From positions 20,941 to 26,147 of the forward strand of contig DAFN01000018.1 in the NCBI GenBank assembly GCA_002495465.1: a stretch of DNA of 5,207 bases, given 5' to 3'. A program made the position numbers and the translations under genes. Source of the stretch: an archaeon UBA55. Its GTDB lineage: Archaea; Undinarchaeota; Undinarchaeia; Undinarchaeales; Undinarchaeaceae. This document shows, one piece after another, positions 1-5,207 of this stretch. The number at the start of each line of letters is the position of its first letter. Within the stretch, counting starts at the first letter, position 1. The notes beneath the pieces were generated by a model, which worked only from the letters and a program-made list of their open reading frames with translations, was not told the origin of the DNA and did not search any database.

Positions 1-273
1 TATATTTCCACAGAAAATAGCCAGACCATTATCTGGAGTCTTTTTGAATAGTCTTAATTCTCCAATTATTTTCTCAAGAGAATTTGTAACATGTTTTTTT
101 GTTGCCTTGGACTTAATATTTGATGCAGTTCCTATTTCCTCAGATAGGAGTCTGATAGTCTTATCCATATTATACCCTGCTGAAATGTAGACTGTAATAA
201 ACTCAGTATGCCGGCCTTTGAGTGAGCCTAAATATTTTAGTTTCTTTTTCAGTTCAAATTCTTGCTGTGTCAT
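1..273 (-). CDS. prf1: Peptide chain release factor aRF1, N-terminal part (cut by the window edge)
   Basis: Archaeal class-I release factor, which recognises all three stop codons in the ribosomal A site and triggers peptide release. Only the first 91 codons are present, all within domain 1 (codon recognition). Visible are the TAS-NIKS motif (residues 49-55, NIKS at 52-55), which contacts the first base of the stop codon, and the family pattern LKGRHTE (18-24) followed by a YI strand. The segment KKTPDNGLAIFCGN (77-90) matches the conserved end of the first alpha-beta unit. The YxCxxxF motif and the GGQ domain lie beyond the edge. The ATG at 271-273 overlaps the valS TGA (ATGA), and GAGGTG at 285-290 is a plausible ribosome binding site, so translation is probably coupled to valS. 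Oddity: the loop that reads GTS in human eRF1, usually GTE in archaea, is HTE here. Family assignment is nearly certain. Confidence 0.95.
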   Translation of the reverse strand, partial: MTQQEFELKKKLKYLGSLKGRHTEFITVYISAGYNMDKTIRLLSEEIGTASNIKSKATKKHVTNSLEKIIGELRLFKKTPDNGLAIFCGNI

Positions 274-2681
274 TCTTCTATCCACACCTCAGTACCGTCG
301 CTGAGCTTAATCGAATCTCCACTCCCTTTTCCTGTTTCAACAGACAGTGCACGGGAGGCTCCTTGTAAATCCAGAAGTATCGGTTTAAGAAGCTTTTCAT
401 CGCAATCAATAATAACTTTGCTTATTTCAGTACCTAAAGATAGACCTTTACCTTGTTTGTACTGCCTAACAGCAGCAACGATAGAAACCAGAAAATCACC
501 TGTTTTTTCTGAATTTTCATCTATTAATGACTTGTCAAATTCAGGCCAGCTTTCAAGATGGATACTTGGACTTCCTTTCTTTTTGAAAAAGATTTGATAC
601 AATTCCTCTGTAATATGTGGCATGAAAGGAGCCATCATCTTTATACACTGAATGGAAGCCTCTCTAAGGGTGTATTGAGCCCCTGTGCGCTCGTCTTTTC
701 CGTATTTATCGGGATTATACAAGCGATCCTTTGCAATTTCAAGGTAGTTGTCGCAAAAGGTGCCAAGATAGAATGATTCTACTGCACTCTTTGCCTTTGA
801 ATACGCGTAGACATCAAAAGACTCTGTGGATTCCTTCACAAGTTTTGCAAGTTTAGAGAGAAGCCATTTATCAAGAACTCTAGTGCTTTTCTTGCCTTCC
901 TTGTAATCCTCAAGATGCATATTGGAGAATTTCGTAGCATTCCACATTTTGTTAACGAATTTAACTCCTGTAACAAGGTCCTTCTCCTGGAAGGGCATAT
1001 CATCCCCTAGTTTTGAGCCAGCGGCCCAGAAACGAATTGCATCTGCGCTATATTTTTCAATCATATCTTGAGGCCTGATGACATTTCCGCGGGATTTACT
1101 CATTTTTCTTCCACGTGGGTCAAGCGCCCAGCCAGATATTGTAACATCTTTCCAGGGAATACTATCTTCATGGAAATGGCTTTTCACAACAGTGTTAAAC
1201 AACCAAAATGCAATAATATCGTGCGCCTGCGGCCTCAAATCCATGGGGAACAACTTGTCTTTAAGTTTTGGATGAAGTCCAATAGCTAGCTGGGGACTTA
1301 AGGAAGAAGTAGCCCATGTATCAAGAGTATCCTGTTCTGGAATGAAGTTCTTGCTTCCACATTTGCATGGCTTTTTAGGAGAATCCTTTAAAGGATCTAT
1401 AGGCAGGTCCTTTTCAGCAGGAAGTAAAATTTCCTCACAGTCACTACAGTACCACACAGGGATTGGAACTCCAAAGTATCGCTGCCGTGAAATGCACCAG
1501 TCCCATTGAAGACCTCCAACCCAATTATCATAGCGGTTTTTCATGAACTCAGGGGTCCAGTTAAGCTGCTTGCCAATCTCAATGAATTTGTCTTTTAAAT
1601 GCAGATATTTTATGAACCACTGTACAGAATTTATTATTTCAATAGTAGTTCCACAGCGTTCATGGGTGTTTACGGAATGAGTAATCGCTTTCTGACTCTT
1701 TATGAGCTTGGAAGCCTTCAGGTCAGAAAGAATGGCCGCTCTGGCTTCATCTATTTTCATTCCGGCGTATTTTCCGGCAGATTCAGTCATTTTTCCGTCC
1801 TTTCCTATAGATTCTATAAGTTCCAGATTGTGCGCAAGGTACCACTCTATGTCAGTAAGATCCCCAAATGTGCAGCACATTACAATACCTGTCCCTTTAT
1901 CAGGATCTACACGACTATCTTCACGGATTTCAACTTCCTGATTGAAGAGAGGGACTATTACCTTCTTCCCAAGAAGTTTCTTGGCTCTCTTGTCATCAGG
2001 GTGAATAAAAATAGAAACGCAGGAAGAAAGAAGCTCAGGTCTTGTTGTAGATATCACTAAGTCTGAACCATCTTCAAGCTTGAAGATAATGTCACTAAAT
2101 GTACTCTCAAATTCTTTGTCGTCCATTTCGACCTGAGAAACCGCCATAGTACATTTAGGACACCAGGTTATTGGAGCCTCTTTTCTGTACTCATGACCTG
2201 CAAGATACAGGTCAATAAAAGACTTCTGTGATATTCTTCTGGAATGCTCATCAATCGTTGAATAGAACAATGACCAGTCACAGCTCATTCCAATTTTTTT
2301 CCAGTCCTGAATATATTTTGGTCTTAAATCTTCTAAAACCTTCAAACACATTTTGATAAATTTCTCTCTCCCGATTTTTTCAGCCTTGACGCCTTTTATT
2401 TTCTCTACAAGAAGATTTGTTGCAATACCATTATCGTCTGTTCCAAAAGGATAAAACAAATTATAGCCTCTCATTCTTTTGTATCTGGCAATAAAGTCCA
2501 TTTGAGAATAAGAAAATGTATGGCCAATATGCATTTCTCCTGAAACTGTAGGAGGAGGTGTATCTATAGAAAAGATCGGCTTTTTGCTCTTGGGATCAAA
2601 TTTGTAAATTTTTTCTGAATCCCAGAACTCCTGCAGCCTTTGTTCGGCTTCTTTTGAGTCGTATATTTTTTTCTCTGCCAT
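270..2681 (-). CDS. valS: Valyl-tRNA synthetase (class Ia, archaeal type)
   Basis: Charges tRNA-Val with valine using ATP in the cytoplasm and edits mischarged threonine. The 803 residues carry a complete set of class Ia signatures: HIGH (51-54, in PTVSGEMHIGH), a first Cys pair WCPKC (173-177), the CP1 editing domain with TTRPE (212-216), GTG (263-265) and FGDLTD (272-277), a second Cys cluster (C412, C415, C439, C441) likely to bind zinc, and KMSKS (526-530, in GRKMSKSRGNV). An alpha-helical anticodon-binding domain follows, from about 580 to 750. The text before KMSKS (QAHDIIAFWLF) is of the archaeal rather than the bacterial kind, which has FDILFFW. No long C-terminal coiled coil of the bacterial type is obvious. 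The ATG at 2681 is preferred because a TATA-like box lies 26 bases upstream and no Shine-Dalgarno is present, suggesting a leaderless mRNA. Its stop overlaps prf1. ValRS versus IleRS/LeuRS is settled by overall sequence character. Confidence 0.97.
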   Translation of the reverse strand: MAEKKIYDSKEAEQRLQEFWDSEKIYKFDPKSKKPIFSIDTPPPTVSGEMHIGHTFSYSQMDFIARYKRMRGYNLFYPFGTDDNGIATNLLVEKIKGVKAEKIGREKFIKMCLKVLEDLRPKYIQDWKKIGMSCDWSLFYSTIDEHSRRISQKSFIDLYLAGHEYRKEAPITWCPKCTMAVSQVEMDDKEFESTFSDIIFKLEDGSDLVISTTRPELLSSCVSIFIHPDDKRAKKLLGKKVIVPLFNQEVEIREDSRVDPDKGTGIVMCCTFGDLTDIEWYLAHNLELIESIGKDGKMTESAGKYAGMKIDEARAAILSDLKASKLIKSQKAITHSVNTHERCGTTIEIINSVQWFIKYLHLKDKFIEIGKQLNWTPEFMKNRYDNWVGGLQWDWCISRQRYFGVPIPVWYCSDCEEILLPAEKDLPIDPLKDSPKKPCKCGSKNFIPEQDTLDTWATSSLSPQLAIGLHPKLKDKLFPMDLRPQAHDIIAFWLFNTVVKSHFHEDSIPWKDVTISGWALDPRGRKMSKSRGNVIRPQDMIEKYSADAIRFWAAGSKLGDDMPFQEKDLVTGVKFVNKMWNATKFSNMHLEDYKEGKKSTRVLDKWLLSKLAKLVKESTESFDVYAYSKAKSAVESFYLGTFCDNYLEIAKDRLYNPDKYGKDERTGAQYTLREASIQCIKMMAPFMPHITEELYQIFFKKKGSPSIHLESWPEFDKSLIDENSEKTGDFLVSIVAAVRQYKQGKGLSLGTEISKVIIDCDEKLLKPILLDLQGASRALSVETGKGSGDSIKLSDGTEVWIEE
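285..290 (-). promoter_or_regulatory. Ribosome binding site for prf1 inside the end of valS
   Basis: The minus strand reads GAGGTG, complementary to the 16S rRNA 3' end (CACCUCC). It lies 11 bases before the prf1 ATG, slightly long for a typical spacing. It is inside the last codons of valS, fitting re-initiation or coupled translation at the ATGA overlap. It supports the prf1 start at 273, but its use is inferred. Confidence 0.45.
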
Positions 2682-2702
2682 TCTGAAACAAATAGATAAG
2701 AT

Positions 2703-2712
2703 GATATAAAAA
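2703..2712 (-). promoter_or_regulatory. TATA box (box A) of valS, probable leaderless promoter
   Basis: The minus strand reads TTTTTATATC, centred 26 to 27 bases before the A of the valS ATG. That is the usual distance between an archaeal TATA box and its transcription start, so the mRNA would begin at or next to the ATG. The 18 bases before the ATG contain no Shine-Dalgarno, which agrees. The element sits in the 40-base gap after the upstream hydrolase gene, so valS-prf1 can be transcribed independently. The T-run in it could also help end the upstream transcript. Confidence 0.6.
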
Positions 2713-2721
2713 CTTAGCAGG

Positions 2722-3552
2722 TCAGACCCCAGTTATCCTTATTGGTTTTGGGCTGCCAAAGGTCTTCAGAGTTGACTGGTCGTGGTCTTTCATTGATATG
2801 ACCATCCCGTCTTCGGCTGCTATTGTTCTTATACCAGTAGTGTCGTTAACTCGCTTTGCTTCCCCAATAGGTCCGACTTTTAAAATTCTGAGACCGAAAT
2901 AACTCATTATTGCAAGTTTCGGCTTAACAGCATCAACAAGCTTTATTATGTCATCAGTGCAGAGATGATAAGGAATACGTTCATTTCCAGGACGTGTTGC
3001 ATTCATAATCAAGACGTCAGTACCTTTAAATTGCTCTGAAAGTCCGTCAAAATATGAAGTGTCAGAAGTGTAGGAAATTGTTCCGCATTTTGCCTTCATT
3101 TTAAAACCAATTGTAGTAGAATCTTTATGCTCAGCTCCAGTAAAAAGAAAATCAACACCATTCACGACCGCAAGATCCTCCCTTGCCATATTTAGGCACT
3201 CAAAAACCTGTCTTTTGTGACAATCTGAGATAATTGGGCCATTTTCCTCAACTTTCTCAAAAATAGATTGTGAACCAATTACAGATCCCCGCTTCTCTGT
3301 AAGTCCGCGAGTCATTGCTTCGATTGCAACATTTGTTTCAGTGGAGTGATCAACGTGAGCGTGGCTTACAAATATTGCATCAACTTTTTGAGGATCCTGT
3401 CCGAATTGCTTTGACCTTGCAAGATATCCAGGACCAGGATCAACTGCAAGATTCATCTCCTCAAGATTCAACCTAAATCCTCCAGTTGCACGTTTCTGAG
3501 TTATGGTTGACCATCGTCCTCCGCCGGTTCCAAGAAAAACAATCTCATTCAT
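2722..3552 (-). CDS. Metallo-beta-lactamase-fold hydrolase (RNase Z/PhnP-like group, substrate unknown)
   Basis: A 276-residue cytoplasmic protein with no signal peptide or membrane segment. It starts with the fold's first strand and glycine turn (FLGTGGG, 6-12), then VDPGPG (37-42), then the metal-binding motif HAHVDH (64-69). Further likely ligands are H142 (in GAEHKDST) and D164 (in YTSDTSYFD). H196 (HLCTDD) matches the catalytic HST-like position of tRNase Z. At the last usual ligand, which reads L-T-H-F/I in relatives, this protein has MSYFG with Tyr218, so one metal site may be altered. The flexible exosite arm of true tRNase Z is not evident, so a tRNA 3'-processing role is not supported despite the neighbouring tRNA. 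A related phosphodiesterase or nuclease activity is possible. ATG 3552 is the start: no Shine-Dalgarno, an AT-rich element 25 bases upstream. The stop is 40 bases before valS. Confidence 0.85.
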   Translation of the reverse strand: MNEIVFLGTGGGRWSTITQKRATGGFRLNLEEMNLAVDPGPGYLARSKQFGQDPQKVDAIFVSHAHVDHSTETNVAIEAMTRGLTEKRGSVIGSQSIFEKVEENGPIISDCHKRQVFECLNMAREDLAVVNGVDFLFTGAEHKDSTTIGFKMKAKCGTISYTSDTSYFDGLSEQFKGTDVLIMNATRPGNERIPYHLCTDDIIKLVDAVKPKLAIMSYFGLRILKVGPIGEAKRVNDTTGIRTIAAEDGMVISMKDHDQSTLKTFGSPKPIRITGV

Positions 3553-3572
3553 GCAAAAACTTTGTAAATGCG

Positions 3573-3582
3573 TCTTTATTAG
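3573..3582 (-). promoter_or_regulatory. Candidate TATA box of the MBL-fold hydrolase gene
   Basis: The minus strand reads CTAATAAAGA, centred about 25 bases before the ATG at 3552, a spacing that would give a leaderless transcript. No Shine-Dalgarno precedes that ATG, which is consistent. An alternative is the stronger AT element at 3598-3607, read on this strand as ATAAATAAAA, which would leave a leader of roughly 25 bases. The choice is uncertain. Confidence 0.35.
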
Positions 3583-3598
3583 AGTTTGGATAGAAGGT

Positions 3599-3608
3599 TT
3601 TATTTATC
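3599..3608 (+). promoter_or_regulatory. TATA box of the tRNA-Ala gene
   Basis: TTTATTTATC resembles archaeal box A. Its centre is about 29 bases before the first base of the mature tRNA, fitting a transcription start a few bases upstream of it. The purine stretch just before (GAAGG, 3593-3597) is in the place of a BRE. Position and composition support it; there is no other evidence. Confidence 0.55.
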
Positions 3609-3632
3609 ACTGGCAAGATTTTGAGCTATTAT

Positions 3633-3706
3633 GGGTCCTTAGCTCAGCTCAGTAGAGTGCCGCTTTCGCATGGCGGAGGCCGCGAGTTCAAATCTCGTAG
3701 GGTCCA
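3633..3706 (+). tRNA. tRNA-Ala (anticodon CGC)
   Basis: A full cloverleaf of 74 bases with no intron. The acceptor stem is 3633-3639 with 3699-3705 and includes G3-U70, the alanine identity pair, and discriminator A73 at 3706. The D stem GCTC/GAGT closes a 9-base loop. The anticodon stem is CCGCT/GGCGG, with loop TTCGCAT and anticodon CGC at 3667-3669, reading GCG. The variable loop is AGGCC, allowing the G15-C48 pair. The T stem is GCGAG/CTCGT with loop TTCAAAT. CCA is not encoded (CTA follows), so it must be added by the CCA enzyme. Odd features: the base at position 18 is A (3651) instead of the near-universal G, and five stem pairs are G-U. It is the only plus-strand gene here, and its 3' end touches the stop codon of the convergent phosphatase gene. 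Confidence 0.93.
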
Positions 3707-4483
3707 CTATATTTTTTCCAGAACAAGATTGTGCAATTTATCATTTGCACTCGCAAGAACATTTGTAGTATTCACTTTAAAATTGCTAAAATCAAAATCT
3801 TTGTTTTCAAAATCACTTACAGAGCAGCCGGCCTGTCTACATATGTATATAGCTGCAGAAACATCAATAAGTCTTGGGACGCCAGCGTGCATAAGAAAAT
3901 CAAAGCTTCCGTCAGCAACACTGCAAAATTCCAGCGCAAGAGAACCGTAAGTCCTGTAATTTCGTGTGGACATACAAATTTTTGAGACAGTATCGCGTCC
4001 TTTTTTGGAAGAATCCGGAGCTCTATGCAAGAGAGAAGACCTCAAGTCAGTAGAACTGTTCCCTTTTATTTTCTGTCCATTTTTGAAGGCACCCTTTTCA
4101 GATGCAAAATATGTATTGCCACTGACGACGTTGTGAACGTAGCCTGCAATTGGTTTGAAGTTCAGGTCGAGAATTCCTAAAGATACTGAAAAATAGCCAA
4201 CTCCTTTCTTAAAATTGAAAGAACCGTCAAGAGGGTCAACAACAGCGTAATATTCAGGTTTTTCTACCTCGAGAAGTCCCTGTTCTTCAGTAAGTATGGA
4301 AAATTTGCCGGCATTGTTAAAGGAATCTACAATAGCCTTTTCAGCTTCAATGTCTGCAAGCATTGTAATATCACCGCCTGCTCCGACCATTACCTCCTGC
4401 TTTCCCTCTTCAGTAAGATAATATGATTTCAGAACACCCGAGGCTTTCTCTCCAATTTCAGTCAGTAGTTTTTCCCAGTTCAT
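3707..4483 (-). CDS. Inositol-monophosphatase-family phosphatase (archaeal IMPase/FBPase type)
   Basis: A soluble 258-residue Mg-dependent sugar phosphatase. Archaeal members often hydrolyse both inositol-1-phosphate and fructose-1,6-bisphosphate, serving inositol lipid/solute synthesis or gluconeogenesis. Which applies here cannot be told from sequence. The metal-binding set is complete: GGDITMLAD (36-44), EE (66-67, in LTEEQG), DPLDGSFNF (83-91), and D207 in RLIDVSAA (204-211). The family's GSLALEFCSVADGSFD block (180-195) precedes it. Length is normal for the family (about 250-270). ATG 4483 is supported by the ATGA overlap with the upstream membrane gene; no Shine-Dalgarno is seen, so translation is probably coupled. 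The TAG stop directly abuts the tRNA-Ala end. There is no clear minus-strand T-run just beyond it, so the transcript may run antisense through the tRNA. Confidence 0.93.
   Translation of the reverse strand: MNWEKLLTEIGEKASGVLKSYYLTEEGKQEVMVGAGGDITMLADIEAEKAIVDSFNNAGKFSILTEEQGLLEVEKPEYYAVVDPLDGSFNFKKGVGYFSVSLGILDLNFKPIAGYVHNVVSGNTYFASEKGAFKNGQKIKGNSSTDLRSSLLHRAPDSSKKGRDTVSKICMSTRNYRTYGSLALEFCSVADGSFDFLMHAGVPRLIDVSAAIYICRQAGCSVSDFENKDFDFSNFKVNTTNVLASANDKLHNLVLEKI
3712..3717 (+). terminator. Oligo-T terminator of tRNA-Ala, inside the end of the phosphatase gene
   Basis: Six T residues begin six bases after the mature tRNA end. Archaeal RNA polymerase stops at short U-runs without needing a hairpin, so this probably ends the tRNA precursor. 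On the other strand these bases encode the Glu-Lys-Ile C-terminus of the phosphatase, so the site does double duty. Confidence 0.5.
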
Positions 4484-5079
4484 TTCGTATCTGTCTTTCT
4501 GCTAAGCTTTTTCCCCTCATGTTCAATGTCTTCAAGGAGCTCTTTTATGTGATTCTCCTTCCAGCCATACGATTTTAAATGCTCAGTTATGTAGTGCGTA
4601 TCATGACCTTGTTTTATGGCTACCTTGACATAATTTTTCATTTTAGTATGAGTTTCCTTCTTCAAGGACTTGCCAATCATTCTGAAAAAAACTTTACGAT
4701 ATTTTCTTGCTTCTTCATCATTAAGAATAACATATGTTATGTAAGAACTGAGCAGTATAAGGATGGCTAGACCAATGGTCCACGAAATACTTGGATATTC
4801 ATCAGAAAGAAGAAATTCATCAAATTCCCAATCAGATTCATTGATAGCAGGAATATCTCCACTTATTGAGGCTGGTTGTTCTAGATCAGATCTAAAATCA
4901 GGTGCAAAGATGCTAAGAGACCTTGCAAAAGGAGAGTATGTAGCTCCTTGCTCATTCGTGCACTTTACAGTCCAGGACAATAAACCAGGAGAAACTACTA
5001 CATCAGAAAAGCGATTTGACTGGTTTGTGAAAAAAATTGTTGATTTTTGGTTTCCTATACATTGGAAATTTAAAAACAA
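4480..5079 (-). CDS. Membrane-anchored protein with Ig-like external domain, probably N-terminally truncated
   Basis: A 199-residue product if the TTG at 5077-5079 is the start, the only usual start codon before the membrane segment; a TGA closes the frame at 5089-5091. Residues 1-58 resemble the later strands of an Ig-like domain of archaeal surface proteins: FQC near residue 7, then LLSWTVKCTNEQGATYS (33-49), with C7 and C40 able to form the usual disulfide. An acidic linker follows (60-97), then one membrane helix (98-119, SWTIGLAILILLSSYITYV). A Lys/Arg-rich region (125-148) indicates that the C-terminus is inside. The tail (147-186) holds a two-helix motif with QGHD and YGW that resembles 'GW' modules I associate with DPANN membrane proteins. 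N-out topology normally needs a signal peptide, and none is present, so this is likely the 3' part of a larger or damaged gene. It overlaps the phosphatase gene by ATGA. Function unknown. Confidence 0.6.
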   Translation of the reverse strand: MFLNFQCIGNQKSTIFFTNQSNRFSDVVVSPGLLSWTVKCTNEQGATYSPFARSLSIFAPDFRSDLEQPASISGDIPAINESDWEFDEFLLSDEYPSISWTIGLAILILLSSYITYVILNDEEARKYRKVFFRMIGKSLKKETHTKMKNYVKVAIKQGHDTHYITEHLKSYGWKENHIKELLEDIEHEGKKLSRKTDTK

Positions 5080-5084
5080 TTTAT

Positions 5085-5207
5085 TTATTCAACGTCTTCT
5101 TCGCAGATTATCACCTCTTCATTTCTACTATCCAGAGTATACATTACATTTTTTAAAAGATTATTATGATTGGTCATTGTTAGATACTCACGATGGATTA
5201 ACTGATA
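5085..5207 (-). CDS. C-terminal end of an unidentified protein (cut by the window edge)
   Basis: An open frame of 40 codons runs in from the right edge and ends at TAA (5085-5087), finishing with CEEDVE. The other two minus-strand frames in this stretch contain many stops. The visible part is hydrophilic with an acidic end and has no motif I recognise. An internal ATG at 5175-5177 exists but need not be a start. The stop is only five bases before the TTG of the membrane protein, whose frame is -1 relative to this one. The two may therefore be a single surface-protein gene split by an indel, or two adjacent genes of an operon. At this length the coding status itself is uncertain. Confidence 0.45.
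   Translation of the reverse strand, partial: YQLIHREYLTMTNHNNLLKNVMYTLDSRNEEVIICEEDVE

Noticed and set aside
1076..1082. A C-box-like CTGATGA that could belong to a C/D box guide RNA
   Set aside because: It lies within valS, beside the conserved KMSKS region, and I did not find properly spaced D and D'/C' boxes.
1599..2060. A 153-codon plus-strand open frame
   Set aside because: It lies entirely opposite the valS editing domain, whose reading frame is conserved and complete; the plus-strand product shows no family feature.
2722..3706. The idea that the hydrolase is the tRNase Z that processes the neighbouring CCA-less tRNA
   Set aside because: The exosite arm is not recognisable and the final metal-ligand His is not in its usual place; being next to a tRNA gene is not evidence of function.
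3621..3950. A 109-codon plus-strand open frame starting just before the tRNA
   Set aside because: It translates the tRNA sequence itself and then the antisense of the phosphatase gene, so it is a chance frame.
5080..5091. A programmed -1 frameshift joining the upstream frame to the membrane protein
   Set aside because: No slippery heptamer is present at the only place a shift could work (between the TGA at 5089-5091 and the TAA at 5085-5087); a mutation or sequencing indel is the simpler way to join them.
5106..5117. A strong Shine-Dalgarno match (minus strand GAGGTGAT) upstream of the membrane-protein gene
   Set aside because: No usual start codon follows at a suitable distance: a CTG is in the right frame but reaches a TGA after five codons, and the TTG start is about 30 bases away. 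It is probably chance coding sequence of the upstream frame, or a trace of a frameshifted start.

Overview
The window looks like part of a small-genome archaeon, probably of the DPANN group (Woesearchaeota/Pacearchaeota-like); the phylum is my inference. Reasons: an archaeal/eukaryotic-type release factor aRF1 with its NIKS motif; an archaeal-type valyl-tRNA synthetase with TATA-type promoter elements about 26 bases before its start codon (leaderless initiation); a tRNA gene without an encoded CCA end; an IMPase/FBPase-like protein; and a membrane protein with an Ig-like external domain and a short 'GW' helical tail, an arrangement I associate with DPANN surface proteins. Base composition is moderately AT-rich throughout, and I see no insertion sequence, CRISPR array or phage gene.

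All protein genes lie on the minus strand, so they are read from the right edge leftwards. Right block (5207 to 3707): the tail of an unidentified gene (stop at 5085-5087); a membrane-anchored protein that seems to lack its N-terminus (5079-4480, only a TTG start available); and an inositol-monophosphatase-family phosphatase (4483-3707) that overlaps the membrane gene by an ATGA. Middle: a single plus-strand tRNA-Ala(CGC) (3633-3706), whose last base touches the phosphatase stop codon. The 80-base gap 3553-3632 holds the tRNA promoter and probably that of the divergent hydrolase gene. Left block (3552 to 1): a metallo-beta-lactamase-fold hydrolase; then valS with its own TATA box in a 40-base gap; then prf1 (aRF1), overlapping the valS stop by an ATGA and cut by the left edge after 91 codons.

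The left block is translation machinery: valine charging and termination, coupled by a 4-base overlap, with an alanine tRNA close by. The hydrolase has the RNase Z/PhnP-like fold, but its substrate cannot be read from sequence. The right block pairs a small soluble phosphatase with a membrane protein; no shared function can be deduced. There is no gene-free stretch over 300 bases.

I found no convincing new multi-gene system. The points most worth checking are the tRNA with A instead of the near-universal G18, the hydrolase with Tyr where the family's last metal-binding His is expected, and the apparently decapitated surface protein.
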